A stretch of DNA of 64,000 nucleotides from an uncultured bacterium (GTDB lineage: Bacteria; Bacteroidota; Bacteroidia; Bacteroidales; Marinifilaceae): contig CAJMSX010000004.1 in assembly GCA_905216195.1 (NCBI GenBank), positions 1-64,000 of the forward strand. The letters run 5' to 3'. A program made the translations under genes and the position numbers. Positions within the stretch are counted from its first letter, which is position 1. The number at the start of each line of letters is the position of its first letter. Below the pieces are notes generated by a model, which did not search any database, was not told where the DNA came from, and saw nothing but the letters and a program-made list of their open reading frames with translations. Below, piece after piece: positions 25,498-35,215 of this stretch.

Positions 25498-26425
25498 ATT
25501 CCGACCGGGGAACGGAATGCTCTCCGTTTACCCGATACTTCTGCGGACTCACTCCTACATAACGCTTAAAATATTTTCCGAAAAAAGAAACGTCAGGAAA
25601 ATTTAAGGAATAAGCGATCTGCTGTATCGGTAAATCCGTCGACCGCAATTGCGCCTGGGCATCCATAATCACCAAATGAGCTATAATATCGGAAAGGGTC
25701 TGCCCGGATACCTGCTTCACGGTCGTACCCAAATGTTGCTGGGAGATGGCCAGCACTTCCGCATAAAAGGCCACGCTTCGCTCCTTCCGGTAATGCAAAC
25801 GCACCGCTCTTAAGAAATCCTTATATATTTCTTCCTTCCGGCTCAGCACATGATCGTCCCATTGGCGGTTCCCGTATAAAAACCCCACACCGTATAAAAC
25901 GGATTGCAAAATGTTTTTCACTACTTCCGGATGAAGCCTAACCTGAACCAAAGTCTTCGCCCGGGCCAAAAGAGTAAAATAATCCCTCAGCCACAAAGCC
26001 GTTTCTCCCGTTAAAGCAACTACCGGATGTTCTTGCATCCCCAGCAAAAACTCCATCGTAGTTTGAACCAGATTTATATTTCCCATGGCGACCGAAGAAA
26101 AAGCGATGAAGCAAAATTTTACACCGCCTCGTTTTGCCCGGTATCGAATGATGCTCCCCGGAAGGAGAGATATAAAATCCAGGCCCCGAATCCGGTAACG
26201 GTCACCGTTGATCTCTGCCTCCACTTCTCCCTCCAGACAAATAGCAAAAATTCCGGCTTTTAAACGACAAGGGCGGGAATACAGATTCAAAATCCGTTCG
26301 TCTAATTCCGGACTTGCCACAAAATCTTCCGTCAGATCGGTATAGGGCAAACCTCCACCTGTAACGGCATCGTTTTTTATCAAAAAACTCCGCTTAAAAC
26401 CGGCTGAAGAATAAAACTCATTCAT
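25496..26425 (-). CDS. AraC family transcriptional regulator
   Basis: A 309-residue protein with an N-terminal cupin-like sensing domain (about 1-165, with LEGEVEAEINGDRYRIRGLDFISLLPG) and a C-terminal pair of helix-turn-helix motifs (about 205-300). The second HTH reads IQQIAYSLNFPDVSFFGKYFKRYVGVSPQKYR (about 268-299), the conserved AraC C-terminal signature. Its target is unknown; the adjacent transporter pair and the divergent DUF4925 lipoprotein gene are candidates. A -7 box lies just upstream. Confidence 0.9.
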   Translation of the reverse strand: MNEFYSSAGFKRSFLIKNDAVTGGGLPYTDLTEDFVASPELDERILNLYSRPCRLKAGIFAICLEGEVEAEINGDRYRIRGLDFISLLPGSIIRYRAKRGGVKFCFIAFSSVAMGNINLVQTTMEFLLGMQEHPVVALTGETALWLRDYFTLLARAKTLVQVRLHPEVVKNILQSVLYGVGFLYGNRQWDDHVLSRKEEIYKDFLRAVRLHYRKERSVAFYAEVLAISQQHLGTTVKQVSGQTLSDIIAHLVIMDAQAQLRSTDLPIQQIAYSLNFPDVSFFGKYFKRYVGVSPQKYRVNGEHSVPRSE

Positions 26426-26446
26426 AATTCACATTCATTTCATTAA

Positions 26447-26454
26447 CAAATATA
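26447..26454 (-). promoter_or_regulatory. -7 element TATATTTG of the AraC gene
   Basis: Exact TAnnTTTG match 22-29 bases before the ATG at 26425. The rest of the 26426-26866 gap is very AT-rich and forms the leader of the DUF4925 gene; no gene or clear promoter match was found there. Confidence 0.5.
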
Positions 26455-26866
26455 GATACTTTTTCTTTAAATTTTAACTAAATTTCGTAAACTATTTTTA
26501 TTCGGCGATAAAATATATCTTTTCTCTCCGTCCGGATGGACTGCGGAAGATACCCCTTTTTCAAAATTCACAGTACCTTTTCTCTCTGTATACTATCCTC
26601 TTCTAAAAACACCCATATATAGATGTATATAGTACACTTATATTAACATTTTAACATTTATCTTAATATTATACCACAAAAACTATAATTTAAAATACTT
26701 AAAACATATCCTTCGGTATATTGTTTGTTAGATTATTTCCGTTCGCAGCTAAAAATATTTTCTGCTGCTACCTGGCTGTCCGGCATCCGGGAAAGGCTTT
26801 CTGACTCCGGATTCCTAAAAAACAGATCATAGAGGTCTATTGTTAAACTATAAATAAAAAGTAAAA

Positions 26867-28138
26867 ATGAAAAAAGGATTGATTTATGTATTGGTTTTTG
26901 CTCTCGGAGCGGTTTTATGGACTGCCTGCAGTGATGAAGACGATCCCTTGTTTAAACCGGAAGAACTGAATAAGGAATACGGTAGCAGTAAAACGGCCGC
27001 CCTCACTTTGACTTACGGGAATGCTCCGCTGACCGGCAAAAAAGTGACGTTCAATACGGAAAACAGCAAAACCGCGACCATTACCCTGACCGATGTGATC
27101 CCCGGAGAAGAGCAGACGACGATCAACAATATCTTATTGAAGGAAGAAAAAGGGAAATATGTATTCAGCGGTCAGACGACAGGGGTCCGGGCAGCAGGCA
27201 CTACCATCGATTATGACGGAAGCATAGCCGATACCGTACTGAACCTGAACCTAAACGTAACTTTAGCCGATCCCCAGGGATGGGCGAAAACCTATGAATT
27301 GGGAGATATCACGACGGGAGAATTAGTTATCGGACCGGGCATGGTAAATCCCAAAGGTATACTGAGCGGGGCTTTATACATTGACTGGAGTACTCAATTG
27401 GAGGGCGGAAGGAATATGGGTATTGCTTACGGAGGTAATCTGAGAGGTATAGGCGCAATCGTATTGCCTCAGGTTATAAAAAACATAAAGCTGGAAAAAG
27501 ACGGAAACATCCGGGCAAGCTACACTTCGGATGAAATGGAATTTCAAATGTCCTGGTTAAACCAATTAAGCCAGGAATTAATCAATCAGGTGGTAGCGAA
27601 AAAAAGCTGGCAGGAATCTCCCCGGAACCTGGCGTATTGGTTTGAAAAAGACAACAAATTGTATGTCAAATTAAATTTACCGGCTATTATTTCGCAAGCC
27701 ATGAGCGATAATGCAACTTCGGGAAGCACCGAACTGATCGAAAACATTATTACCAATATACTCAATGGCAATGCGGCTACCATCAAAAATTTACTGTCGC
27801 AATATTTACAAATCAACGTAAACGGCATCAGTGACGAAACGTTCAATACTTTACTCGGATGGGTGAAAAACGGATTTCCGCTGCAGGTAAAACCAGTCAA
27901 CGGACATACTTATATATATCTGGATCAGGCTGCCCTGAACATGCTGTTCAGCTCACCGGTCTCTCCGCAAGACGATCCTCAGTTCTTTATGAAATCGGAC
28001 TTTTATCAAATTAAAGAGTTGGTAACTCCCCTCATTCCCCAACAATATCAGGCACTTATGGGCATGTTTAATGTTATTCCCGCTAATTGGCCGATTACCG
28101 AAAAATTCGATCTCGGATTAGATCTAGTCCATCAATAA
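26867..28138 (+). CDS. DUF4925 domain lipoprotein
   Basis: A 423-residue secreted protein. Its signal peptide ends in a lipobox WTAC (about residues 18-21) followed by the acidic SDEDDP, a pattern associated in Bacteroidetes with lipid-anchored, often surface-exposed proteins. The remainder resembles DUF4925 proteins: beta-rich N-terminal part with repeated KTATITLTD-like strands and a more helical C-terminal half. The function of the family is unknown to me. A calycin-like protein gene follows after 21 bases, so they form an operon, and both have beta-sheet ligand-binding character. Confidence 0.8.
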   Translation: MKKGLIYVLVFALGAVLWTACSDEDDPLFKPEELNKEYGSSKTAALTLTYGNAPLTGKKVTFNTENSKTATITLTDVIPGEEQTTINNILLKEEKGKYVFSGQTTGVRAAGTTIDYDGSIADTVLNLNLNVTLADPQGWAKTYELGDITTGELVIGPGMVNPKGILSGALYIDWSTQLEGGRNMGIAYGGNLRGIGAIVLPQVIKNIKLEKDGNIRASYTSDEMEFQMSWLNQLSQELINQVVAKKSWQESPRNLAYWFEKDNKLYVKLNLPAIISQAMSDNATSGSTELIENIITNILNGNAATIKNLLSQYLQINVNGISDETFNTLLGWVKNGFPLQVKPVNGHTYIYLDQAALNMLFSSPVSPQDDPQFFMKSDFYQIKELVTPLIPQQYQALMGMFNVIPANWPITEKFDLGLDLVHQ

Positions 28139-28159
28139 ACTCACTTAAATTTAAACATC

Positions 28160-28561
28160 ATGAAAAAAATTCTTACAATTCTATTGGTACTGAGTACCCT
28201 AAGCGTCTTCGCCGAAAATGTTACCGGAAATTATAGCGGTATATTGAATGTAACCGTGGATAATACGGCTTCAGAACCCCAGCAGAGAACTGTCGTAGTC
28301 GAAGATTACGGGTCCACCGTAAAACTTACGATTCAGGGATTTAGCTATGGTTTTTATTATGGGGATGTTATTATCAATGCTACTAAAGACAATAACGGCA
28401 AACTCACTAACGCACAAATTAGCTTTGCCTTTTTAAATCCTACCGGTACTTTTTCTGAGAACAGCGTTATTGCTGGTAACCACTGTTACATTGACTTAAC
28501 AATGAGTTTATACGGGCAAGTAATCAAAGTTCAATTCGACGGCAGCAAACCGGCAAACTAA
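28160..28561 (+). CDS. Calycin-like domain secreted protein
   Basis: A 133-residue protein with a signal peptide cleaved near VFAE (about residue 19). The rest is predicted all-beta and begins NVTGNYSGILNVTVD, the opening strand pattern of Bacteroidetes calycin-like proteins, which share a beta-barrel with lipocalins. It has two Gly/Tyr-rich strands (SYGFYYGDV). It is probably co-transcribed with the DUF4925 gene upstream. The ligand is unknown. Confidence 0.72.
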   Translation: MKKILTILLVLSTLSVFAENVTGNYSGILNVTVDNTASEPQQRTVVVEDYGSTVKLTIQGFSYGFYYGDVIINATKDNNGKLTNAQISFAFLNPTGTFSENSVIAGNHCYIDLTMSLYGQVIKVQFDGSKPAN

Positions 28562-28626
28562 TACTATTTTATTTCGGGTCATCCGCTCTTTAGCTTAGAA
28601 GCGGAACCCCGGAATAATCCTTTACG

Positions 28627-28758
28627 GAAGCCTGTCCGACTCATAGGATTTATCTGTCCTGCTTTAGGGTTAGAGAAATTTCCGAGAACGTATGGACTAT
28701 GACCGCTATCTATTTCCCTACCCTCTAAGGATAAAGAGAAGTATCAGACAGGTTTCCC
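28627..28758. repeat. Long imperfect inverted repeat in the 28562-28858 gap
   Basis: A left arm (about 28627-28680, GGAAGCCTGTC ... TTTAGGGTTAGAGAAAT) pairs imperfectly with a right arm (about 28711-28758, ATTTCCCTACCCTCTAA ... CAGACAGGTTTCC) around a loop of about 30 bases. The arms share several matching blocks separated by mismatches. It could be a terminator, a structured RNA or a decayed mobile element. No gene was found in this gap. Confidence 0.45.
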
Positions 28759-28858
28759 TTGACACTTTTCTCAAAAAATAAACTTGCGGAATATTTTTAG
28801 GTATTTTTTCTTTATGAAATAGGTATTTTATACACTACAGCCTCTTTCTTCTTTTCCT

Positions 28859-28866
28859 TATCTTTG
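28859..28866 (+). promoter_or_regulatory. -7 element TATCTTTG of the cysteine-dioxygenase-like gene
   Basis: Exact TAnnTTTG match ending 17 bases before the ATG at 28884. It overlaps an in-frame GTG at 28866, which rules that GTG out as a natural start. Confidence 0.55.
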
Positions 28867-28883
28867 TGAGAAACAAAAAGAAT

Positions 28884-29441
28884 ATGAAGACACCAGCGAA
28901 AGTATTGGCGGAAGATTTTAACACCCAACCCTTATTAATTCAGGAATACGCAACGTTTATGAACGGGTTGCGGGCTTTGGTCAGCAAACAGGCTCTAGGC
29001 CCGAAAACAGGGGAAGAAATCCGGGATTACGCCTTACAATACGTCCTGCACAATTCCCTGAACGAATTCGTCCGGTTTTCCGAGACCACTTATATACGTC
29101 ATTATATCGGAAGGGACCGGGAAACAGGCTGGGAAGCCCTCGTCATGTGCTGGAAAAAAGGCAATCGGACGGCCATCCATTCCCACCCCCAATATGCCGG
29201 ATACACGTTTGCAGACGGGGAATTTCTGGTGGAAATTTTCGAACCCTGCCCCGGAACCAGCGGATTAGCCCGTCTGAAAGACCGACTTCACATCGACCGG
29301 CCGCAAGGTCTGTTCTCCATCGGAAAAGCCGGCCAATTCGACAACCACATTCACCGCATTACCTGCCTAAGCGAAACGGCACACAGTCTGCACATTTATT
29401 CCGACGATGCACTGAAGGGGTTGAAATGGGAAGAAAAATAA
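28884..29441 (+). CDS. Cysteine dioxygenase-like cupin protein
   Basis: Cysteine dioxygenases use a three-His ferrous iron centre to oxidise cysteine to cysteine sulfinate. The 185-residue protein has the expected metal motif HSH (His99 and His101) and a later NHIH (His155/His157), with the cupin strands AGYTFADGEFLVEIFE between. The N-terminal half is helical, as in the family. A Cys lies shortly after the first motif (FEPCPG), but whether it forms the Cys-Tyr crosslink of mammalian enzymes is unknown. The substrate could be another thiol. It converges on the MBL gene with 3 bases between stops. Confidence 0.82.
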   Translation: MKTPAKVLAEDFNTQPLLIQEYATFMNGLRALVSKQALGPKTGEEIRDYALQYVLHNSLNEFVRFSETTYIRHYIGRDRETGWEALVMCWKKGNRTAIHSHPQYAGYTFADGEFLVEIFEPCPGTSGLARLKDRLHIDRPQGLFSIGKAGQFDNHIHRITCLSETAHSLHIYSDDALKGLKWEEK

Positions 29442-29444
29442 GGC

Positions 29445-30440
29445 TTACTTCTTTTCCAGTTTGATAATTTCCCCGAGGCCGGGAATAGAAACGGGAATAT
29501 TGAGTTTCCGGGCCTCTTCGGCAAATACTTTGGGGGGATCGCTCAGCGGTTCGTCCGAGAGGTCGAACGTTCCGTAATGCATGGGTATAGTCATGCCGGC
29601 TTTCATTTCAGCCGAGGCTTTCAGGGAATCGTAAGGCGAAATATGATTCGGTTGCATAAACCAGCGGGGCTTATAGGCTCCGATTCCCAACAAAGCGTAA
29701 TCGGGAGGGCCGAAAAGTTCCGGAATTTCCGCAAAATGCTTGGAATAACCCGTATCTCCGCTATAATAGATCGACATGCCGTTTGCCTGCAACATAAAAG
29801 CTCCCCATAAACGCTGCCCTCCGTCATGCACCGAACGTTTACTCCAATGCTGGGCCGGCAGGAAAGTAATTTTAAGTCCTTTATCCTCTATCTGCTGATA
29901 CCAGCCGGCCTCGATCACCTCCAGATCCGGAAACCATCCCCGAAGCAACTCCCCCATCCCCAAACCGCAAAACACCTTCATACCGGGATTATTTTCATAC
30001 AACCGGGCAATGCTCTTTTTATCCAAATGATCGAAATGATCGTGACTGAGCAAAAGGTAATCGATATTTTTAAACACAGAAGGATCGACAGGTAACTTAC
30101 TCCGGCGCCTTACGAAAGGGATATTTCCAAATACGGGATCGAACATCATCCGTCTTCCCCCGAACTGCATGAAAAAAGAATTATGCCCCAGCCACACCAG
30201 GGAATCGCTGGATATATCCTCCAACGTATGAAGGTAACTCAAGGGAGGCTCCCATTTTTCCCTCCGTTTTTCCTTTCGTTGGGGATTCGGTGAAAAACGC
30301 CATTTCAATACATTCCCCATTCCGTGGCGGGAACGGTGCTGACGATTGACAAAACGTCCCCTCACCACCGGATTCCCTCTCCAATAGGGTTTCACCGTAA
30401 TTAATCCCTCATTTCTCCGAAAAGTAATATGTTCACCCAT
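29445..30440 (-). CDS. MBL-fold metal-dependent hydrolase (UlaG/RomA-like)
   Basis: The 331-residue protein carries the metallo-beta-lactamase-fold signature HDHFDH (residues 133-138) and, later, YSGDTGYSKHF and MPMHYGTFDLSD-type motifs that complete the metal site of the NAPE-PLD/UlaG branch. WLGHNSFF at about 83-90 is also characteristic. A basic N-terminal stretch of about 60 residues precedes the domain; there is no signal peptide. The branch includes phosphodiesterases and lactonases; the substrate here is unknown. It is transcribed alone. Confidence 0.88.
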   Translation of the reverse strand: MGEHITFRRNEGLITVKPYWRGNPVVRGRFVNRQHRSRHGMGNVLKWRFSPNPQRKEKRREKWEPPLSYLHTLEDISSDSLVWLGHNSFFMQFGGRRMMFDPVFGNIPFVRRRSKLPVDPSVFKNIDYLLLSHDHFDHLDKKSIARLYENNPGMKVFCGLGMGELLRGWFPDLEVIEAGWYQQIEDKGLKITFLPAQHWSKRSVHDGGQRLWGAFMLQANGMSIYYSGDTGYSKHFAEIPELFGPPDYALLGIGAYKPRWFMQPNHISPYDSLKASAEMKAGMTIPMHYGTFDLSDEPLSDPPKVFAEEARKLNIPVSIPGLGEIIKLEKK

Positions 30441-30550
30441 CTTAATACCTCCAGCATTTTACCGAAACTCGTTCGTTCTACAAAAATACATGTTCGCCGG
30501 AAGTATTCTAGCGTCGGGAGACATAAAAATTATTAAATACAATTTCTACA

Positions 30551-30573
30551 CCGGGAAAACCCTAAATTCCCGG
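30551..30573 (-). terminator. Hairpin downstream of the first RND efflux operon
   Basis: CCGGGAA (30551-30557) and TTCCCGG (30567-30573) form a perfect 7-bp stem about 36 bases after the TolC-type gene stop on the minus strand. No strong T-run follows, so termination is tentative. Confidence 0.4.
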
Positions 30574-30608
30574 AAAACTACCCTACCCATGCCCGCTTTC
30601 CGTTACCC

Positions 30609-32003
30609 TTAGCGGGAGGCGGTTGTGTCCGCCCTCAGTTGAGGTTCCCAGCCGCCTCCCAACACCTTATACAAATTGACAATGGCAATCAATTCATCCC
30701 GGACGGCATTGTTCAAACCGATCTGAGCATCGAAGAAACCGCGCTGAGCATCGAGTACGTCGATGTAACCGATAACCCCGTTGATATACTGTAAATTCGC
30801 CAAATCCAGGTAAGAACGCGCAGCCTCCTCCAAATTCGCCCGGGATTGCCGGATTTCTTCAATTTTGCGAGAAGATACCAAAGCATCATTCACCTCCTTA
30901 AAAGCCGTCAGTACCGATTTCTGATAAGCGTATCCTTCCTGTTCCGCCACGGCACGCGCAGCTTTTAGTTTGGCCCGGTTTTTTCCCATGTTGAACAAGG
31001 GGGTCAGTAGCTCTCCTCCCAGAAAAAAGAAGGGGGATTTCAAAAAATCCGATAATTGCGGGCTTTCCAATCCATAGTGACCGGTTAACGTCAGCTTCGG
31101 AAACATACTGGTATAAGCAATTCCCGCTTTAGCATGGGCCGCTTTCAGTTTATACTCGGCTTGACGGATATCGGGACGGCGTTCCAGTAAGGAAGAAGGT
31201 AAACCGACCGGAAGCGTATGCGGCAAATTCTGTTTCCGGATGCCTTCTCCCCTGGCAATTTGTCCGGGATACTGACCGGTCAGTAAAGAGATATCGTTCT
31301 CTTTCAACCGGATTTTCCGTTCCAGATCCGGCACCAGGGTAGCCGTACGTGCCAGTTCGACCTGGGCTTGCCGCAAAGAAGTTTCGGACGTCATTCCTCC
31401 TTCATAACGCAACCGGGCCAAATGTACGCCTTCTTCCCGGGCTGCCAGCGTCTGCCTCACAATCTTCAATTCTTCGTCCAAGGCGCTTAATTCGAAATAA
31501 GCCTGGGCGACCTGAGCCACTATCGTCATTTGCAAAGCTCTTTGACCTTCCACGCTTTGTAAATATTCCGCAATAGCAGCCTGATTTCCCCAACGCAGCT
31601 TCCCCCATAAATCCACTTCCCAGGAAAGCAGGCCTTTGGCTTCGAAAGTATTTTCCGGAGTATAATCGTAATCCCGCTGTCCATTGATGCGGGCATTTAC
31701 TTTCGGAAAAAGGTCCGCTTTACTGATGCGTTTGGAAGCTTCCGTTTCCTTGATCCGGGCGGCGGCTATCTGCATATCCTTATTGTATTCGAGCGCCCGG
31801 TCTATTAATCCCTGTAAGACGGTATCCGTATACAAATCCCACCACTTCATCTCACTTACCGAAGCGGAATCCGGCATTTGCGCCGCATCGATATTTTCCG
31901 GCAACCGGAGATCCGGCCGCGTATATTCTTTCCCGATTTTGCAGGAAGAAAGGATGATCCCAGCCAGTATACATCCGATCCCCCACTGATATATCTTTTT
32001 CAT
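30609..32003 (-). CDS. RND efflux outer-membrane channel lipoprotein (TolC/OprM/NodT family)
   Basis: The outer-membrane duct of a tripartite efflux pump. The 464-residue protein has a lipobox LSSC (about 18-21), so it is acylated as OprM-type channels are. Two repeats of long helices with beta strands between follow, and the C-terminal motif NLYKVLGGGWE is typical of the NodT branch. It is the third gene of the adaptor-pump-channel operon, 29 bases after the pump gene. Substrates may include antibiotics, bile salts or detergents; the sequence does not specify. Confidence 0.93.
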   Translation of the reverse strand: MKKIYQWGIGCILAGIILSSCKIGKEYTRPDLRLPENIDAAQMPDSASVSEMKWWDLYTDTVLQGLIDRALEYNKDMQIAAARIKETEASKRISKADLFPKVNARINGQRDYDYTPENTFEAKGLLSWEVDLWGKLRWGNQAAIAEYLQSVEGQRALQMTIVAQVAQAYFELSALDEELKIVRQTLAAREEGVHLARLRYEGGMTSETSLRQAQVELARTATLVPDLERKIRLKENDISLLTGQYPGQIARGEGIRKQNLPHTLPVGLPSSLLERRPDIRQAEYKLKAAHAKAGIAYTSMFPKLTLTGHYGLESPQLSDFLKSPFFFLGGELLTPLFNMGKNRAKLKAARAVAEQEGYAYQKSVLTAFKEVNDALVSSRKIEEIRQSRANLEEAARSYLDLANLQYINGVIGYIDVLDAQRGFFDAQIGLNNAVRDELIAIVNLYKVLGGGWEPQLRADTTASR

Positions 32004-32032
32004 AGAATTTTCTTCTTAATGTAAAACTGATC

Positions 32033-35000
32033 TTACAACTTTTGTTCTCTCATTTTTCCGTTCATCCACCCTTTCACTTTCGTCCCGCATTTTTCTTTCA
32101 AATCCAGGGACTTCATCTTCCGGCTTATCGTTTCTTTCACCCGGTTAATCAGAACAAAGAAAAACGGAACCATAACAATACCGACGGTAATGGCAGCCAA
32201 CATACCGAAAAATACCCCCGTTCCGATGGAATGCCGGCTGGCAGAACCGGGTCCGGAAGCCAGCACCAAAGGTAACATTCCGAGTACGAACGCCAGGGAA
32301 GTCATTAAAATCGGCCGGAAGCGCAAACTTGCCGCCCGCACGGCCGCTTTCAGAGCATCCACCCCCCGGGCCATTTCCACCTGAGCGAACTCTACGATCA
32401 GAATGGCGTTTTTAGCAGCTAAACCGACCAAAGTCACCAACCCGATCTGAAAATATACATCGTTTTCCAATCCGAATACCCAAATTCCCAAATAAGCCCC
32501 CAAAGCGGCGACGGGTAAAGACAGCAACACCGCTATCGGCACCAGCCAGCTTTCGTAAAGAGCCGCTAAAAACAGGAATACGAATACAAATACCAGCAAC
32601 ATAATCATTCCCATCTGTCCCTCCGCCTTTTTCTCCTGAAAGGAAAGACCGCTCCACTCCACACCGATATTTTCCGGCAGACGTTCTTTGGCAATCCGTT
32701 CGATAGCACTCATGGCTTCGCCGGAACTATAACCCGGAGCAGCAGCTCCCCGGATCACTGCAGTCGTAAACATATTAAACCGCTTGATACTGCCCGGTCC
32801 CGTCGTATATTCCGCCGTACCGAGAGCGGTTAAGGGAACCATCTCGCCGGAGGCCGCCCGCACGAAGAAAAGATTGATATCGTCCTTATGGGCCCGGTAA
32901 AGTGCTTCCGCCTGTATATATACCCGGTACACCCGGTTGAACATATTAAAGTCGTTTACATACACCGAGCCCGTATAAGCTTTCATAGTCGAGAATATAT
33001 CGGCCATCGGAATACCCAGAAATTTCGCTTTATCCCGGTCCACATCGAAATACAGTTGCGGAATTTCAGGTTGCAGGGAGGAAGAAAGTCCCGTAAGAGC
33101 CTTCTCCCGGGCTGCATATTTCATCAGGGTATCTACAGCACTTACCAGATTTTCGAAAGAAGCCCCGCTTCTTCCTTCTACCTGCAACTCAAACCCTCCG
33201 GAAGTACCTAAACCCGGAATTACAGGAGGCTTGGACAAATAGGCTTTTGCTTCGGGATACCGGTACAATTCCCGGCGCACATCGCTCATCACATCCTCTA
33301 CCGACATCTTTCCCGATTTCCTTTCCTCCCAGGGTTTGAGGATAACGGTCAGCTCCGCACGGGACTGATTCGTTCCCACCCGCGGACTGGTGCCCGTCAC
33401 ATTCTGCACATAGGCCACCGCCGGATGAGCCTTCAGGTAGTCGATAGCCCTGTCGGTCACCGTCCGGGTCCGTTCCAGCGTAGCTCCTTCCGGAAGCTCC
33501 AGTTCCACTTTAAAATATCCCTGATCTTCTTCCGGAATAAAACTACCGGGAACCACACGGTTCAAGACGAAAATAGCCACCAAAACCATGCCGAATCCGG
33601 CCAGAATACGACGGGAATTCCCCACGGCCTTTTCTACTAATCCGGTATACCGGTGATTCCCCGCAGCCAACCATATATTGATCCGGCGGAAGAAACGATT
33701 TTTCGTACCGCTATGGGGACGCAGAATAAGCGCGCACATCGCCGGACTCAACGTTAAAGCCACAACCAGAGAAATCAATACCGATACGACAATGGTAACG
33801 GCAAACTGACGGTATAACATACCCGTTATCCCCCCCAGAAAACTCACCGGAACAAACACAGCCGCCAGGACCAGAGAAGTAGCCACCAAAGCCCCCGTTA
33901 AACCGTGCATAGCCTTTTTAGTAGCCTCGTAAGGAGACAAACCCTCTTTTTCCATATAGCTTTCCACGGCTTCCACCACGACGATAGCATCGTCTACCAC
34001 GATTCCGATGGCCAATACCAGTCCCAGTAAAGTCAGCATATTCAGCGAAAAGCCCAGAATCAACATCACGCCGAACGTACCGATCAGCGAAATAGGCACC
34101 GCCACCAAAGGAACCAAAGAAGCCCTCCAATTCTGCAAGGAAAGAAATACGACCAGGATAACCAGAATCAACGCCTCGAACAAAGTTTTATATACCTCAT
34201 GGATAGATTCCGAAATATAAGTAGTGATATCAAACGGAATATCGTAACTCAACCCTTCGGGAAAATTCTTGCTGATATCCTTCATGGCGGTCTTCACGTC
34301 CTCCGCCACCTGCATAGCGTTCGCCCCCGGCAACATGTAAATTCCCAATACAGCCGCATTCTCCCCGTTAATCCCGCTCTCGGTCGCATAGGAGGAAGCC
34401 TCCAGCGATACCCTCGCCACATCCCGCAGCCGGATCACGGACCCATCCGCATTGGCCCGGACTACAATCTCTTCGAACTCCTGAACCGTAGACAAACGCC
34501 CCTGCGTAGTGATCGGAATCGTCACATCCGTCCCGGTAATGGGTTGCATACCCAACACTCCGGCTGCCGACTCCCGGTTCTGGTCTTTCAAAGCATTTTG
34601 CAAATCCTTTACCGTCAATCCGAAATTGGCCAAACGGTCGGGCATCACCCAAATGCACATGCCGTAATACCGGCTGCCGATATTCGACACCCGGCCTACT
34701 CCCGGAATCCGCCGGATAATATCCAGCACATTGATCGTAGCGAAATTACTCAGATAAATTTCATCGAAACGGGAATCGGTCGATTTCAGACAAATGGTCA
34801 TCAATTGGCTGGAGGACTGTTTTTCCACTTTGATACCGTTTTGAATCACCTCGGCCGGTAAACGCGATTCCGCTAATTTCACCCGGTTCTGCACTTCCAC
34901 AGCCGATAATTCCGGATTGGCCGAAATATCAAACGTAATATCGATAGTCAAACCACCGGAATTACTGCTGCTCGATTCCATGTAAAGCATACCCGGCGTC

Positions 35001-35215
35001 CCGTTCAATTCCTGCTCGATCGGGGTAGCTACCGCCTGTGAAACCGTCAAAGCGCTGGCTCCCGGATAAGAGGCGGTCACTTTCACTACCGGAGGTGTAA
35101 TTTGCGGATATTGATCTACAGGCAACAGAAACAACCCGATAAAACCTATAATTACGATCAGAATAGACAATACTGCCGAAAAAATCGGCCGGTCGATAAA
35201 AAAAGTCGGTTTCAT
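32033..35215 (-). CDS. RND efflux pump, inner-membrane permease (AcrB/MexB, HAE1 family)
   Basis: A proton-driven trimeric multidrug pump. The 1060-residue length, the opening FFIDRPIFSAVLSI, and two sets of six membrane helices with two large periplasmic loops fit HAE1. The proton-relay Asp pair is in GIVVDDAIVVVE (helix 4) and the relay Lys in GLAAKNAILIVEF (helix 10). PGSFIPEEDQGYF is another conserved loop. Its start overlaps the end of the adaptor gene by 4 bases, showing translational coupling. A second complete permease of the same family is encoded at 46062-49238 on the other strand. Confidence 0.96.
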   Translation of the reverse strand: MKPTFFIDRPIFSAVLSILIVIIGFIGLFLLPVDQYPQITPPVVKVTASYPGASALTVSQAVATPIEQELNGTPGMLYMESSSSNSGGLTIDITFDISANPELSAVEVQNRVKLAESRLPAEVIQNGIKVEKQSSSQLMTICLKSTDSRFDEIYLSNFATINVLDIIRRIPGVGRVSNIGSRYYGMCIWVMPDRLANFGLTVKDLQNALKDQNRESAAGVLGMQPITGTDVTIPITTQGRLSTVQEFEEIVVRANADGSVIRLRDVARVSLEASSYATESGINGENAAVLGIYMLPGANAMQVAEDVKTAMKDISKNFPEGLSYDIPFDITTYISESIHEVYKTLFEALILVILVVFLSLQNWRASLVPLVAVPISLIGTFGVMLILGFSLNMLTLLGLVLAIGIVVDDAIVVVEAVESYMEKEGLSPYEATKKAMHGLTGALVATSLVLAAVFVPVSFLGGITGMLYRQFAVTIVVSVLISLVVALTLSPAMCALILRPHSGTKNRFFRRINIWLAAGNHRYTGLVEKAVGNSRRILAGFGMVLVAIFVLNRVVPGSFIPEEDQGYFKVELELPEGATLERTRTVTDRAIDYLKAHPAVAYVQNVTGTSPRVGTNQSRAELTVILKPWEERKSGKMSVEDVMSDVRRELYRYPEAKAYLSKPPVIPGLGTSGGFELQVEGRSGASFENLVSAVDTLMKYAAREKALTGLSSSLQPEIPQLYFDVDRDKAKFLGIPMADIFSTMKAYTGSVYVNDFNMFNRVYRVYIQAEALYRAHKDDINLFFVRAASGEMVPLTALGTAEYTTGPGSIKRFNMFTTAVIRGAAAPGYSSGEAMSAIERIAKERLPENIGVEWSGLSFQEKKAEGQMGMIMLLVFVFVFLFLAALYESWLVPIAVLLSLPVAALGAYLGIWVFGLENDVYFQIGLVTLVGLAAKNAILIVEFAQVEMARGVDALKAAVRAASLRFRPILMTSLAFVLGMLPLVLASGPGSASRHSIGTGVFFGMLAAITVGIVMVPFFFVLINRVKETISRKMKSLDLKEKCGTKVKGWMNGKMREQKL

